From: Lachnospiraceae bacterium
GTDB taxonomy: Bacteria; Bacillota_A; Clostridia; Lachnospirales; Lachnospiraceae
Assembly: GCA_028694115.1 (NCBI GenBank)
Contig: JAQUUB010000003.1
Coordinates: 1 to 62,797 of the forward strand
Reading direction: 5' to 3'
DNA length: 62,797 nucleotides
Shown: positions 1-9,616 of the stretch, piece after piece
How positions within the stretch are numbered: position 1 is the stretch's first letter
Layout of the letters: each line of letters opens with the position of its first letter
Program-made: the position numbers and the translations under genes
The notes under the pieces: generated by a model
Database searches by the model: none
The model's input: only the letters and a program-made list of their open reading frames with translations
Told to the model about the DNA's origin: nothing

Positions 1-84
1 AGGCTACGATAATGTGCGATCAATCTGATAAGAATGTGCAGTTACCGGTAAGACCGCGCGGTCTGATAGACGTCAGACGGAAAT

Positions 85-1818
85 TTAATTTGCTGTTACA
101 CCCGATTGTAATTTGCCGTCTGACATTCTTAGTTCCTGAACAACTTGCTGTACTTCGTTTAACGAAGCAGAAATATCCTTCATATCAGACGCCAGCTCAT
201 TCGTGTTACTTACTACACTGGAAATACCTTCTGTGCTCTGTGTGACAGTCACTGAAATACCTTCATTTGCTTGTGCAACATCCTGCATAATCATTTCCAA
301 TTGATTAGCAGTTTGAGCGATTTTTCCCATTATTTCATCAACAGTTGTTGCGTCTTCCAAATATTGTTCACCTGTATTACCCAGCATATCATAGTCAGCT
401 AATACACGATTATTAACAAATCCCAATAGTTTGCTAGAATTTTCAGCCAATAATGTTACTGACTGTACTACCGTTTCCGAAATTTCCTGGATATTATTTG
501 CAGTTTTTCTTGAATTATCTGCAAGGATTCTTATTTGTTCTGCTACTACAGCAAAACCTCTTCCCGCTTCTCCTGCTCTGGCCGCTTCTATTGATGCATT
601 TAAAGCAAGCAAATTAGTTTCATTAGATATTCCAAGTATTTCATCCGTTAATGTAGTGATTTTCTCGATATCTTTACTTTCTTCAACAGATTTCTTCACA
701 GCACTATCTATTTCCCGGATCATGCTGCTAGCCGTATCTTTACTCACGTTTGCCTGTGTTTTAAGATTTGATGCACGTAATTTAATCTGTTGGGCAAAAT
801 CAGAACCCTCGCCTGCCTGTTTAGACATATCCTCGGCTGATTTTTCAACATTCTTTGTACTTTCTGAGACAGTCGTAACTGTAGCTGAGACTTCTTCCAT
901 TCCTGCCGCTAGCTCTTCCATCGTACTCGAAGTATCATCTGCACTTTCATTTGCCTTATCAACATTTAATAGTACTTTCGTTTGTTTTTCAGCTACTTGA
1001 TTACTTGATTCAATTATATTTCCTATGATTCCCTGTAAGATATCAAGAAATTCATTAATACCACCTGCCAAAACAGAAATTTCATCCTTAGAAGTAATCT
1101 TTACCCTCTTTGTTAAATCTCCTTCACCGTTATGTATACCATCCATAATTTTCTTTAATTGCTTTGACACTTTATTTATAGGTGTCACAATGGTCCTTCT
1201 GGATACAAAGTATACTAATACACATGCAATAAATAAGAGTACAAAGGAAGCAATAATAACAATACTACTATTTTCCGTTACTGCTCTTAACGAACTTTCA
1301 CCAGCAGCAAATTCATTATTCGTTGCCTCTTTTAATTGTTTTAAACGCCCTTCTAAAGACGCATTAATTGGTTTTAAAGTACTAGTTGCAAAGATGGTAG
1401 ATTTCGGCTTATCCCCTTCTTTACTATATTTAATAATGCTATTAATAGAGTTCATATAGGCATCTACTTTTGTCTTCAAAGAATCATAAATTGCTCTTGT
1501 TTCCTCGTTTTTGATACCCTCTCCATAGGATGTCATGGCATTTTGCAACGTTTTTTGTGATTCAGCAATACTCTTCTCATAGTCTCCCATCGTCACATCA
1601 TTCGTAGCCATAATATGACATAATGCTAAACGATAAATATTTTGATACTGCTCACTGATTTCATTAATTGTTGTTAAATTATCCACCTGAACTTCTACTA
1701 ATTCATGACTCACTTTACTCATTTGATTTAGATTATTCCCCAATAAGCAAAGCGCAATTACAGAAATTGCACTAATAATCAAAATAACACACAAGAACTT
1801 ATATTCAATTTTTTTCAT
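85..1818 (-). CDS. methyl-accepting chemotaxis protein
   Basis: Transmembrane chemoreceptor that would signal to CheA/CheW. The 577-aa product starts with a membrane helix (about residues 5-26), then an extracytoplasmic helical sensor of about 155 residues of the 4HB type, a second membrane helix near 185-207, a HAMP segment, and the cytoplasmic signalling hairpin whose tip is recognisable by [16 protein letters not shown] followed by [12 protein letters not shown]. The open frame extends upstream to a TTG at 1833, but that extension contains the GGGAGGG ribosome binding site, so the ATG at 1818 is the start. The ligand cannot be read from sequence. The gene lies directly downstream of the exporter permease gene, separated by about 100 bp, and is probably transcribed separately. 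Confident of family, not of stimulus. Confidence 0.93.
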   Translation of the reverse strand: MKKIEYKFLCVILIISAISVIALCLLGNNLNQMSKVSHELVEVQVDNLTTINEISEQYQNIYRLALCHIMATNDVTMGDYEKSIAESQKTLQNAMTSYGEGIKNEETRAIYDSLKTKVDAYMNSINSIIKYSKEGDKPKSTIFATSTLKPINASLEGRLKQLKEATNNEFAAGESSLRAVTENSSIVIIASFVLLFIACVLVYFVSRRTIVTPINKVSKQLKKIMDGIHNGEGDLTKRVKITSKDEISVLAGGINEFLDILQGIIGNIIESSNQVAEKQTKVLLNVDKANESADDTSSTMEELAAGMEEVSATVTTVSESTKNVEKSAEDMSKQAGEGSDFAQQIKLRASNLKTQANVSKDTASSMIREIDSAVKKSVEESKDIEKITTLTDEILGISNETNLLALNASIEAARAGEAGRGFAVVAEQIRILADNSRKTANNIQEISETVVQSVTLLAENSSKLLGFVNNRVLADYDMLGNTGEQYLEDATTVDEIMGKIAQTANQLEMIMQDVAQANEGISVTVTQSTEGISSVVSNTNELASDMKDISASLNEVQQVVQELRMSDGKLQSGVTAN

Positions 1819-1918
1819 TTTCAGCCCTCCCAATTGTGATGATACTTATATTTTATAGCACAATTGGTAGAAACACAACAATATTTGTATCTTTTTTATG
1901 CATTTGTTACAATTGTCA

Positions 1919-4240
1919 TTATTCAACACCTTTCAGTGCATCCACCATGTCGATTGTTTTTACTTTTCTAGATAATATTTTATTCACACTTATTGATACA
2001 ATAAAAGTACCAGCTATTGCATACAAATACGAAGGGAGATAGATTGTAACCGTAAAATCCATACTGTCTGGCATGTTACCATAGATGGATTTCAAAAGCA
2101 GATATCCAGTAGGAATTCCCGCAGATATTCCCATTGCTGTAATCCAAATATTTTGTTTTTGAAGAATCTGACGAATTTTACCTGTTGTGAATCCAAGCAC
2201 CTTTAATGTTGCAATTTCTCTTGTTTTCTCCACAAATGATAATACTCCTAAATTATACAAAACAATAACACCCAATATGATTGCTGCTGTGATTAGGATA
2301 CCTACCATTAAATACATGATTCCTCTCATAGAATCCAATGCTTTCATCATTTCATTCATTTTCTGAACGCCTGCGACACTCTCATCATCAGATAGTTTTT
2401 CAGGAACTGACACGTTTGTCAGTATTGTATTTGGTTGAAAAGAGTATTCTAATTGTTCATATACTTCTCTCGTCATTGTAATGCCCTGAACCGAAGGATT
2501 CCGATAGATCTGCTGAACCCTTAGTTTCTTGTAGTTATCATCTCCAAGAATGTGAAACACAATATAATCATTCTTTCGTATAGATAACGACTTTGCCATT
2601 TTATAGCTAATTGCAATCCCATTTTTTGTTAAAGATATTTTATCAAGATTTTCATTTTGAAAGTGCATGTAATTGCCCTTATCAATCACTGTAATACTAC
2701 CTGTCTTTGCCGTTCCCTCCGATTCAATTTCTATCGCCTTTGTATCAATCATTTGACCATGATACTTCTTTGCATAGTCATAGGAGGTTTGATAATCGGT
2801 ACCTTCTTCCATAATAATCTGACATTTTGCAGTATTCAATTCTCCATACATCCATCCAGTAATATAGCTAATACTGTCTAAGCACCCAAATGCACATAGT
2901 AAAAGCATACAGCACCCCATGACACCTATAATTCCCATAATGGTCCTAATCTTATTTCTTAAAATATCTCTAATATTCCACTGCGTTGAAAAATCTAATT
3001 GTAACCAAATTTTACTTTTTTCAATAGAAGAGTGCTTTATTTTTTTTGGAACGGTTGGTTTTAGAGTTTCAGCAGGTGCATATTTTAATTCTTTGCGACA
3101 TGCTAAAAAGCTGATTAACGTTGAGACAAGCACTTCTAACAAAATAGCTACTATTACCCTCCACGATAATCCCTTTTGAAGATAAGGCATGAGATAGGTT
3201 CCTGGAAACATACCTAAAATCAAATCAGGTAAAGTGAAATAACCAATAAAAGCTCCTATCAAACTCCCACACATGCTTAATGCAAATCCATAGGATATGT
3301 AATGAAGTGTTATCTTTTGTTTTGAAAAGCCAAGTGCCTTTAATGTTCCAATTTGTATTCTCTGATTTGATGTCATTCTTGTCATGGTAGTAATAATACC
3401 AAGTATGGATATTAATAAAAATACACTTGGAAAAATTAATGCCATCACACGATGTTGTTCAATCTCAGCATAAAATGTCTGATAACTAATGCTTTGATCT
3501 TTATCAACGGTAGCAAGTGTTGTACAATCAAGCAATTTTGAAATTTTTTCACCAGTAAGCCTAATCTCTTTTTTTTCAGATTCTGATAATCCATTTGAAT
3601 TATCAACCTTCTTTAAATCAACAATTACTTGGTTATATCGTATTTTTTCTATATCTGGATACTCCTCATCACTTAGAAAAGCAAAACTGTAATCACCATA
3701 CTGTGGCATAATCGCTGCCGTATCCGGTAAATAGTAAACATATTCCGGATGGTAAACAGTTCCTTTTATTACCGTTGTAAAACTCTGATTATTTAGTTTA
3801 AAGGTAATTGCATCTCCTACCTTTAAACCTTGTTTCTTTACAAAATTAAAATCCAGCCATACACCCTTACTTCCACTTTCATATGGTACCCCTTCGACTA
3901 TTTTTAACTTGGATATTTCATTTGTAGTTAAAAAATTAAAAAGGATAATTGGGTCTTTTTCTAGATCAGCCTTTCCCTCTACTGTTATTCTCCGTTCCAC
4001 AGCTTTTACTTCATTAAGCTCTGCAATCTGTAATACATCCTCAGCTGTAAATGATTTTCCAGCAATCCATGCATCTGCTAGATTTGTTTCCTCATAATAA
4101 CAGTTCTCCCCTTTTTTCATTCCTGTTACTTCTGCATCAATACCCACAAAAATAAAAATCCCAAGAAATGACATTAAGAAAATAGAAATAAATTGGGTTT
4201 TACTTTTTAAAAGATCTCTCCACATTTTTCTAACTAGCAT
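1919..4240 (-). CDS. FtsX/MacB-type ABC transporter permease
   Basis: Membrane subunit of an ABC exporter, 773 aa. An N-terminal membrane helix is followed by a large extracytoplasmic domain (about residues 40-260), three helices of a first FtsX domain, a linker, another membrane helix and extracytoplasmic domain, and a second FtsX domain at the C-terminus. The duplicated FtsX layout with two large outer domains is typical of Gram-positive exporters of peptides, lipids or antimicrobials. The frame opens at a TTG at 4246, but ATG 4240 is preferred: it overlaps the TAA of the ATPase gene by one base (TAATG) and has GAGGTG upstream, implying translational coupling. It is the third gene of the adaptor-ATPase-permease operon. 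Confidence 0.9.
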   Translation of the reverse strand: MLVRKMWRDLLKSKTQFISIFLMSFLGIFIFVGIDAEVTGMKKGENCYYEETNLADAWIAGKSFTAEDVLQIAELNEVKAVERRITVEGKADLEKDPIILFNFLTTNEISKLKIVEGVPYESGSKGVWLDFNFVKKQGLKVGDAITFKLNNQSFTTVIKGTVYHPEYVYYLPDTAAIMPQYGDYSFAFLSDEEYPDIEKIRYNQVIVDLKKVDNSNGLSESEKKEIRLTGEKISKLLDCTTLATVDKDQSISYQTFYAEIEQHRVMALIFPSVFLLISILGIITTMTRMTSNQRIQIGTLKALGFSKQKITLHYISYGFALSMCGSLIGAFIGYFTLPDLILGMFPGTYLMPYLQKGLSWRVIVAILLEVLVSTLISFLACRKELKYAPAETLKPTVPKKIKHSSIEKSKIWLQLDFSTQWNIRDILRNKIRTIMGIIGVMGCCMLLLCAFGCLDSISYITGWMYGELNTAKCQIIMEEGTDYQTSYDYAKKYHGQMIDTKAIEIESEGTAKTGSITVIDKGNYMHFQNENLDKISLTKNGIAISYKMAKSLSIRKNDYIVFHILGDDNYKKLRVQQIYRNPSVQGITMTREVYEQLEYSFQPNTILTNVSVPEKLSDDESVAGVQKMNEMMKALDSMRGIMYLMVGILITAAIILGVIVLYNLGVLSFVEKTREIATLKVLGFTTGKIRQILQKQNIWITAMGISAGIPTGYLLLKSIYGNMPDSMDFTVTIYLPSYLYAIAGTFIVSISVNKILSRKVKTIDMVDALKGVE

Positions 4241-4944
4241 TACCAATTCACCTCATTTGCACTTTGGGGATTCTGATTAACAGTAACATCTTGAATCGTT
4301 CCATTCTTTACCCGAATCACCTTATCTGCAATATTAGCAAACGAACTATTATGAGTTACCATTACTACCGTCCTTTTTTTCTCTCTGCTCATATTCTGTA
4401 GTAACAGAAGCACCTCTCTGCCGGTATCTGTATCCAAGGCACCTGTCGGTTCATCACACAATAATAGACGCGGGTTTTTAGCTAGTGCTCTTGCAATGGA
4501 TGTACGTTGTTGTTCTCCCCCAGATAATTGTGCTGGAAATTGATGAAGATGTTCTGATAATCCTACTGCTGCTAAAGCCTCCACAGGATCCATGGTATTT
4601 TTTTCAATATCTTTCATTAACGCCACATTTTCATATGCCGTTAATGTTGGAATTAAATTGTAAAATTGGAATACAACCCCTACATTTTTTGCTCTATATC
4701 TAGTTAATTGATCATCTGTGAATTTAGAAAGATCCTCTTCATCAAAAAAAATAGAACCATTACTTGGGCTATCCATACCACCCAATAAATTAAGTAAAGT
4801 ACTCTTTCCAGCTCCACTCGGACCAAGGATTACTACCATTTCTCCTTCATTAATTGTTAGGTTGACATTCTTTAAAGCATAAAATTCCCTGTCACCTCTT
4901 TTATATTTTCTTTCCACATTTACAAACTCAATTAAGGATTTCAT
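4240..4944 (-). CDS. ABC transporter ATP-binding protein (MacB/LolD type)
   Basis: Cytoplasmic ATPase that energises the adjacent FtsX-like permease. The 234-aa protein is a single nucleotide-binding domain: Walker A GPSGAGKS, Q-loop in VVFQFYNLIPTLTAYENV, signature LSGGEQQR, Walker B LLLCDEPTGALD and the switch histidine in VMVTHN. These features place it in the MacB/LolD/SalX subgroup. Start ATG has AGGAGA 8 nt upstream and overlaps the end of the adaptor gene by 17 nt. The final codons supply the Shine-Dalgarno sequence for the permease gene. The substrate is unknown. Confidence 0.95.
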   Translation of the reverse strand: MKSLIEFVNVERKYKRGDREFYALKNVNLTINEGEMVVILGPSGAGKSTLLNLLGGMDSPSNGSIFFDEEDLSKFTDDQLTRYRAKNVGVVFQFYNLIPTLTAYENVALMKDIEKNTMDPVEALAAVGLSEHLHQFPAQLSGGEQQRTSIARALAKNPRLLLCDEPTGALDTDTGREVLLLLQNMSREKKRTVVMVTHNSSFANIADKVIRVKNGTIQDVTVNQNPQSANEVNW

Positions 4945-6391
4945 ATGCTCTGTCTCCTATCTGTTCATCTGTAATTGCATCTGTAATCACACGTTCCCCT
5001 AATGATAAACCATCAAGTATTTCTATACTTTCATCTGTTTCAACACCCGTTTCAATATATCTTTTTTCAATCGTGCCATTAGAAATAAGATAACAGTATT
5101 CCCCATCATCATCTGAATAAAGTGCACTATAAGGAATTAGTAAAGCTTTTTGTTTTTCTTCTTCATAAATGGTAACATCTGTCTCAATTCCTAATATGAC
5201 ATTATTGTCAGGATTAGAAATATGAATGTCAACCTTGACCTTATTCTTATCGGATGAATCATTTTGAGCTAAGTGACTAATATTAGATACCATTCCCTCA
5301 TAGCTTTTACTCCCTATAGAAACTTTCGCTTTTTGCCCTTCTTTTATCATCCCAATATCATATTTTGATATCATAACCTCGACTAACAGCTCTTTACTGC
5401 TCTCTATTGTAAATAGAGGAGTTCCTTCCGTTACATATGCCAGGTCATTCACAAGTTTTTCAATGACTATTCCATCAAATTCAGACTTCACACCGACCTT
5501 TGCTACTTCCAAATCATCGTTTAATATTTCTGACTGAAGTTTTATTATTTCCGTATTCGTTTTCAATTGCTCCTTTTGTGAATCATTTAATATCTGTCCT
5601 TCCGCCGTTTGCTTTTCAGTTTTCGCTTCCTGCCAATTCCTATTAATATCTGCAAGTACATTGCTCTTATCATTCTGTGTAGAATACTCCTGTGGTGTAT
5701 AGGTACTCGATTGATAATTGGAGACATCACTCTCTAATGATGCAATTTCATTCTCTATATCATTGATGTTTTCTTTTATATCTTCTGCCTGTTTTGTTGT
5801 TTTATCATCTAGTTCTTCATAATCATTCGTTTTATTTGACAGTTCTTCTTTTTTATCTGATATTTTTTTATTAATTCCTTCGAGGGTACAGACTCTCTGG
5901 TAATTTTCTGAGTATTGACTTTCCTCTAATGCTTGTGCATCTTCTCTTTGCATTGCATATAAAGCAGCATACGCTGCATCTTCAGCTAATGCCTTTGCAT
6001 ACTTTGAGGCATATTTACTACTTTCTTTGATTCTCGCCTGATATCCACTCTCACTTGCAGCAACATTCAGTTTTGCTTCTTCTACCGCCTGCTCTAGATC
6101 TTCTGTTTTATAATTTAAAAGAATTTCCCCCTTACTAACTTTGTCTCCAATCTTATTTGGTACCGACAATACGGGCGATGTAACCTCCGCATAATACGTT
6201 CTTTTCTCCTCCCCATGTACTTCTCCCGTTGCCTCTACTGTCCCAACGACACTACCTGTTTGAACTTCTGATACCACGTAGCTTGTTGGTCTATTAACTG
6301 CATATACATAGGTTCCACATATAACCACACCGATTCCTGTTGCGATTGCAATTTTTATCATCTTATCTTTTTTCATTACTATCTTTTTCAT
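4928..6391 (-). CDS. HlyD/MacA-type efflux adaptor
   Basis: Membrane-anchored periplasmic-adaptor-like subunit of the ABC exporter, about 487 aa. A signal anchor near residues 10-30 is followed by a split lipoyl/barrel-sandwich region (ATGEVHGE at the front, GVKSEFDGIV after the hairpin), a long coiled coil rich in Glu, Lys and Ala of about 190 residues, a beta-barrel region and a C-terminal membrane-proximal domain ending in GLSLGERVI. The adaptor in a monoderm probably spans the cell wall side. The frame continues upstream to GTG 6436, and ATG 6427 is also possible; ATG 6391 is preferred because GAGGAGAG sits 8 nt before it. First gene of the operon controlled with the divergent TetR gene. 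Confidence 0.88.
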   Translation of the reverse strand: MKKIVMKKDKMIKIAIATGIGVVICGTYVYAVNRPTSYVVSEVQTGSVVGTVEATGEVHGEEKRTYYAEVTSPVLSVPNKIGDKVSKGEILLNYKTEDLEQAVEEAKLNVAASESGYQARIKESSKYASKYAKALAEDAAYAALYAMQREDAQALEESQYSENYQRVCTLEGINKKISDKKEELSNKTNDYEELDDKTTKQAEDIKENINDIENEIASLESDVSNYQSSTYTPQEYSTQNDKSNVLADINRNWQEAKTEKQTAEGQILNDSQKEQLKTNTEIIKLQSEILNDDLEVAKVGVKSEFDGIVIEKLVNDLAYVTEGTPLFTIESSKELLVEVMISKYDIGMIKEGQKAKVSIGSKSYEGMVSNISHLAQNDSSDKNKVKVDIHISNPDNNVILGIETDVTIYEEEKQKALLIPYSALYSDDDGEYCYLISNGTIEKRYIETGVETDESIEILDGLSLGERVITDAITDEQIGDRAYEILN

Positions 6392-6445
6392 TACTACTCT
6401 CCTCGTCTCCAACAAATTATGTATCATACTTTTCACCCTACTAAA

Positions 6446-6460
6446 TGAGAATTATTCTCA
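6446..6460. promoter_or_regulatory. Fur/PerR-like 7-1-7 palindrome in exporter leader
   Basis: TGAGAATTATTCTCA is a perfect inverted repeat with 7-bp arms around one base. It matches the 7-1-7 layout of Fur-family boxes (TGATAATNATTATCA) with two symmetric differences. It lies in the 5' leader of the adaptor gene, 55 bp before the chosen start and downstream of the divergent promoter, where a bound repressor would block transcription. Binding by Fur or PerR is inference. Confidence 0.5.
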
Positions 6461-6490
6461 AAACATGAATAAAATTTCATCTTATTTTCA

Positions 6491-6519
6491 AGTTTAATAT
6501 CAAATGTTTTAACTGTCAA
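6491..6519 (-). promoter_or_regulatory. promoter of the exporter operon
   Basis: On the minus strand TTGACA (6519-6514) is followed after 17 bp by TAAACT (6496-6491). The -35 hexamer lies in the left arm of the 13-bp operator palindrome at 6515-6555. Confidence 0.6.
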
Positions 6520-6555
6520 CAAGAAAGTGAACTTTTTTTCATCTTTCTTGTTGAC
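6515..6555. promoter_or_regulatory. TetR operator overlapping divergent promoters
   Basis: The arms GTCAACAAGAAAG (6515-6527) and CTTTCTTGTTGAC (6543-6555) form a perfect 13-bp inverted repeat with a 15-bp spacer. Each arm contains the -35 hexamer of one of two divergent promoters, so one repressor dimer or pair of dimers could silence both the exporter operon and the tetR gene. The assignment to the neighbouring TetR protein is inference from position and symmetry. Confidence 0.75.
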
Positions 6556-6579
6556 CAAGCTGACCTTCCATCTTATAAT
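6551..6579 (+). promoter_or_regulatory. promoter of tetR
   Basis: TTGACC (6551-6556), 17-bp spacer, TATAAT (6574-6579): near-consensus sigma-A promoter, with the -35 inside the right arm of the operator. The tetR start codon is 55 bp further on. Confidence 0.8.
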
Positions 6580-6634
6580 AAAATTAAAAGACAAAAAGCG
6601 AAGTGCATACAAAATGCTAAGTTGGGAGATTTAT

Positions 6635-7246
6635 ATGAATAATAAGACCGTAAAAGAACCTAAACAGCAGCGTTCCATTGAAAAAAGAGATAAAATACTA
6701 AAAGCTGGGTTTGATTTATTATGTAAAAAAGGATATTACAATACAAATACTGCTGAAATTGCGAAATCTGCTGGTGTTTCTACAGGTATTGTATATCGCT
6801 ATTTCCCTGATAAAAAATCAATCTTTTTAGAAGGTTTTGCTACTTATTATATTTCTTATTATCGTAATCTATTTAACAAACTACTAGAATTGAAACATAT
6901 TGAAGATTTACGTATCTATATTGAAAAAATACTTGATTTTGCAATCGAGTCTCATAATGTCACTCAGTCTGTGCATTCAACTTTTGAACTCTTAGCACTT
7001 TCTGACCCAGAGGTTGCAGCTTATTTTGAAGAAATGGAGGAAACCATTACCACAAATATGGTCTCCGCTCTTCCTGATATCGGAATAAAAATTCAACATC
7101 CCCATGAAAAGATACATCTTTGCTATCATATCCTGACAGAATACACCCACAATTACTGTTACAAAAAGCAAGTTTGTATTGACTATTCTTATTATCGTAA
7201 GCTAACTCTTGATACCGTAATGATAGTATTAAATTCAGACGATTAA
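6635..7246 (+). CDS. TetR/AcrR family transcriptional regulator
   Basis: Repressor of 203 aa. The N-terminal helix-turn-helix is clear (KILKAGFDLLCKKGYYNTN, then AEIAKSAGVSTGIVYRYFPDKKSIF, about residues 16-60); the rest is a helical ligand-binding domain without recognisable specificity. The open frame begins at 6527, inside the operator, but ATG 6635 has GGGAG at proper spacing and follows a consensus promoter. It is divergent from the HlyD-ABC-FtsX operon and most likely represses both that operon and itself through the palindrome between them. Confidence 0.92.
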   Translation: MNNKTVKEPKQQRSIEKRDKILKAGFDLLCKKGYYNTNTAEIAKSAGVSTGIVYRYFPDKKSIFLEGFATYYISYYRNLFNKLLELKHIEDLRIYIEKILDFAIESHNVTQSVHSTFELLALSDPEVAAYFEEMEETITTNMVSALPDIGIKIQHPHEKIHLCYHILTEYTHNYCYKKQVCIDYSYYRKLTLDTVMIVLNSDD

Positions 7247-7251
7247 AATCA

Positions 7252-7300
7252 AATTGCAGAAGTCGCCAAAACAAAAACGTCTATGGCGACTCCTGCAATT
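7252..7300. terminator. bidirectional terminator hairpin
   Basis: AATTGCAG/A/AGTCGCCA pairs with TGGCGACT/C/CTGCAATT, a 16-bp stem with one mismatch, between the convergent tetR and ktrA genes. T-richness is modest on both sides, so efficiency is uncertain. Confidence 0.7.
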
Positions 7301-7331
7301 ATAGTTAAATAAAAATATTACAAAACACTAT

Positions 7332-7982
7332 TTATAGCTTTTTTAACAGTTTATCTACATCATCTTTTCTACCAATAACCATCAAATGTTCATCCTCTTT
7401 AAATACATGATCTGCAAGCGGTAGTAATGCTGTTTCTCCATCTTTTCTGATTCCCAAAATACTCACATGATATTTTGCACGGAAATTAACTTCACGAATT
7501 GTTTTATTAATCCATTCATTGACAGGTGGAATCTCATAAATACCAAATCCATCTGTTAATTCCACATAATCAAATACGTGATTTGCACTAGAGCGTATTG
7601 CTAATCGTTCTGCTACATCACGATCTGGATAAATTACTTCATCGGCACCATTTTTTAGAAGAAATTTTGCATGGATATCGCGATTCGCTTTGCTAATTAC
7701 ATACCTGGCTCCCATTTCCTTTACAAGACTCGTAATTTCCAGACTACTTTGGAAATTCGTTCCGATACAAATAAAGCATAAATCAAAGTTACCTATCCCT
7801 AAGCTTTTTAATACTTCCGGATTTGTACAGTCACCTATTTTTGCACTCGTAACAATTGCTAATAAATCCTCTAACACTTCTTCCTTTTCATCCACAATCA
7901 TTACTTCATTCCCTAGCTTTACCAAACTAGTGCAAAGATGATGTCCAAATTTTCCCATTCCTATAATTAATACAGATTTCAT
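7332..7982 (-). CDS. ktrA: KtrA/TrkA potassium uptake regulatory subunit
   Basis: Cytoplasmic RCK protein that binds nucleotide and gates the KtrB potassium channel. The 216-aa length matches KtrA. The N-terminal Rossmann fold shows GMGKFGHHL (residues about 8-16) with an acidic residue at the end of beta-2 (VDEKEE), and the C-terminal RCK_C domain (about 135-216) would bind c-di-AMP in relatives. Start ATG 7982 has AGGAAAG upstream; the longer frame to 8015 runs back into a dispersed hairpin repeat. It lies 50 bp downstream of ktrB and is presumably co-transcribed. Confidence 0.93.
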   Translation of the reverse strand: MKSVLIIGMGKFGHHLCTSLVKLGNEVMIVDEKEEVLEDLLAIVTSAKIGDCTNPEVLKSLGIGNFDLCFICIGTNFQSSLEITSLVKEMGARYVISKANRDIHAKFLLKNGADEVIYPDRDVAERLAIRSSANHVFDYVELTDGFGIYEIPPVNEWINKTIREVNFRAKYHVSILGIRKDGETALLPLADHVFKEDEHLMVIGRKDDVDKLLKKL

Positions 7983-7993
7983 TTTCTTTCCTA

Positions 7994-8015
7994 TCCGCAT
8001 GCTATTTCCATGCAA
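7994..8015 (-). repeat. start-proximal hairpin repeat, family 1, copy 1
   Basis: Plus-strand TCCGCATGCTATTTCCATGC: a degenerate copy of the GCATGC/GCATGC hairpin, 11 nt upstream of the ktrA start codon, with the Shine-Dalgarno sequence just 3' of it on the minus strand. Confidence 0.6.
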
Positions 8016-8032
8016 TTATTTTTATAGTTAAT

Positions 8033-9376
8033 TTATCCAACCGTAACTTTTCCTATCGGTAATTGAACGGGAGCACTTATTTTCATTTGTGTAAAAGATA
8101 ACGCAAATGATAAACTGCCAATTCTGCCGCAATACATTAAAAGTATAATTATAATTCTTGATACACTTGTCAATTCCCTAGTAACACCAGTGCTCATACC
8201 CACTGTACCAATTGCTGAAAACACTTCAAACATTGCATCATCCAATTTAATTGTCTGAATTGCACAAAGCACCATGGCAGATATAATTGCAAGTGATAAG
8301 TTTATCATAAATACCGTACTTGCTTTTCTAATAGCATCATCATCAAATCTTCTTCCAAAGGCATTACAACCATGTGTGTTACGGATATTAGCCACGACAT
8401 ACATCAACATAATAAAGATTGTAGTCGTTTTTATACCACCTGCCGTTGAGCCTGGACTACCACCAATAAACATCAGAATCATAGTTAGTATCATACTGCT
8501 ATCATCTAGTGCAGCCGTATCAATGGTATTAAAGCCCGCCGTTCTTGGTGTTACTGCACTAAAGAGAGAAGCTAAAATAGATCCCTTCAGACCAACTCCC
8601 GCTAACAGGTTGTCCTTTTCGAAAATATAAAAGAGAATTGCCGCACCAAACAAAAGTACAAACGTTGTAGTTAAGACTATTTTTGTATGCAGCATATATC
8701 TGTTAAAGTGATATTTATTTTTATAAACATCGTCCCATACAATAAATCCTATACCACCTACAATAATTAAAATCATAACAACTAAATTAACAACAATATC
8801 ATCTCGATAGGATATCAAGGATGAATATTCCTCATATCTCCCCATAAGATCAAAACCAGCGTTGCAAAAAGCGGAAACAGAATGGAAAATACCATAATAT
8901 ATTGCACTTAGAAAATCCATCTTCGTTGCAAATCTAAAGGTTAATAAAATTGCCCCACCTATTTCAAATAGCAAAGTACCGGTTACAATCATCTTTACCA
9001 GTTTCACAATTCCACCAATCTGTAAGGTATTGACACTTTCCTGTAACAGACCACGTTCCTTTAATCCTATTTTTCTTCTAAGAAATATAGAAAAGAAAAC
9101 ACCAATTGTCATAAAACCTAATCCACCACTTTGTATCATTAGTAAAATTACAATCTGTCCAAATATGGACCAATGTTGATACGTATCTACTACCACAAGA
9201 CCTGTCACACAGGTTGCGCTAGTAGCCGTAAAAAGTGCTGTTAAAGGACTTGTAAATTCTCCTGTGCGGCTAGAAATTGGAAGTGTTAATAGCAATGCTC
9301 CTAGCGTAATTATCATTAAGAAGCCATACGCAATGAATTGCGTTTGTGTAAGCCTCTTTGTTGTCTTTTTTATCAT
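8033..9376 (-). CDS. ktrB: KtrB/TrkH family potassium transporter
   Basis: Membrane subunit of the Ktr potassium uptake system, 447 aa, the usual length for KtrB. It contains the four MPM repeats of the Trk/Ktr/HKT superfamily, each with a pore loop. The first selectivity-filter segment reads TSATCVTGL and later ones include SVSAFCNAGFD, VTPRTAGFNT and AIGTVGMSTG, with the filter glycines retained. The start codon ATG 9376 has GGATGGG upstream, immediately 3' of a hairpin repeat. Gene order ktrB-ktrA fits a two-gene operon. No c-di-AMP riboswitch is evident in the leader. Confidence 0.93.
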   Translation of the reverse strand: MIKKTTKRLTQTQFIAYGFLMIITLGALLLTLPISSRTGEFTSPLTALFTATSATCVTGLVVVDTYQHWSIFGQIVILLMIQSGGLGFMTIGVFFSIFLRRKIGLKERGLLQESVNTLQIGGIVKLVKMIVTGTLLFEIGGAILLTFRFATKMDFLSAIYYGIFHSVSAFCNAGFDLMGRYEEYSSLISYRDDIVVNLVVMILIIVGGIGFIVWDDVYKNKYHFNRYMLHTKIVLTTTFVLLFGAAILFYIFEKDNLLAGVGLKGSILASLFSAVTPRTAGFNTIDTAALDDSSMILTMILMFIGGSPGSTAGGIKTTTIFIMLMYVVANIRNTHGCNAFGRRFDDDAIRKASTVFMINLSLAIISAMVLCAIQTIKLDDAMFEVFSAIGTVGMSTGVTRELTSVSRIIIILLMYCGRIGSLSFALSFTQMKISAPVQLPIGKVTVG

Positions 9377-9386
9377 TTTTTTCCCA

Positions 9387-9462
9387 TCCGCATGCTTTAG
9401 TCATGCAAAATCATGCTTAAGCATGATTATAAATCAGTAGTTGAACACGTTTTTTGTTCAAC
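9387..9462 (-). repeat. family 1 hairpin repeat, copy 2 (composite)
   Basis: Three palindromes in a row upstream of ktrB: a GCATGC-type hairpin (9387-9406), the perfect 20-bp palindrome AATCATGCTTAAGCATGATT (9409-9428), and a hairpin with arms GTTGAACA/TGTTCAAC (9440-9462). The last is identical over 23 bp to 34023-34045 upstream of the ROK gene, so the whole leader appears to be a repeated composite element. Confidence 0.8.
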
Positions 9463-9562
9463 CTTTTTTCTTTATTTTGGAATGTTTATAATGATGGATT
9501 ATAATACGAACTAAGAAGAAAGGCAATCTTTTTTTCACACTGAAACTTAAGGCATAAATTTG

Positions 9563-9591
9563 TTGACAAGGTTATTACCATATGATATAAA
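9563..9591 (+). promoter_or_regulatory. promoter of tRNA-Trp
   Basis: TTGACA (9563-9568), 17 bp, TATAAA (9586-9591), about 25 bp before the mature tRNA. Confidence 0.8.
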
Positions 9592-9616
9592 TATAAGGCA
9601 GGTCAAAAATATTTAT

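Noticed and set aside
42..64. Two adjacent palindromes (TTACCGGTAA and AGACCGCGCGGTCT) as terminator of the chemoreceptor gene
   Set aside because: No T-run on the minus strand and the partner sequence beyond the window edge is unknown; left unassigned.
12..245. Plus-strand 77-aa reading frame
   Set aside because: No ribosome binding site and it overlaps the conserved signalling domain of the chemoreceptor on the other strand.
431..1000. Plus-strand 189-aa reading frame
   Set aside because: Mirror image of the helical, Ala/Ser-rich chemoreceptor coding region; no start signal and no family.
9377..9616. c-di-AMP (ydaO-type) riboswitch upstream of ktrB
   Set aside because: The leader consists of short palindromic repeats and shows none of the conserved ydaO core; only repeat hairpins are supported.
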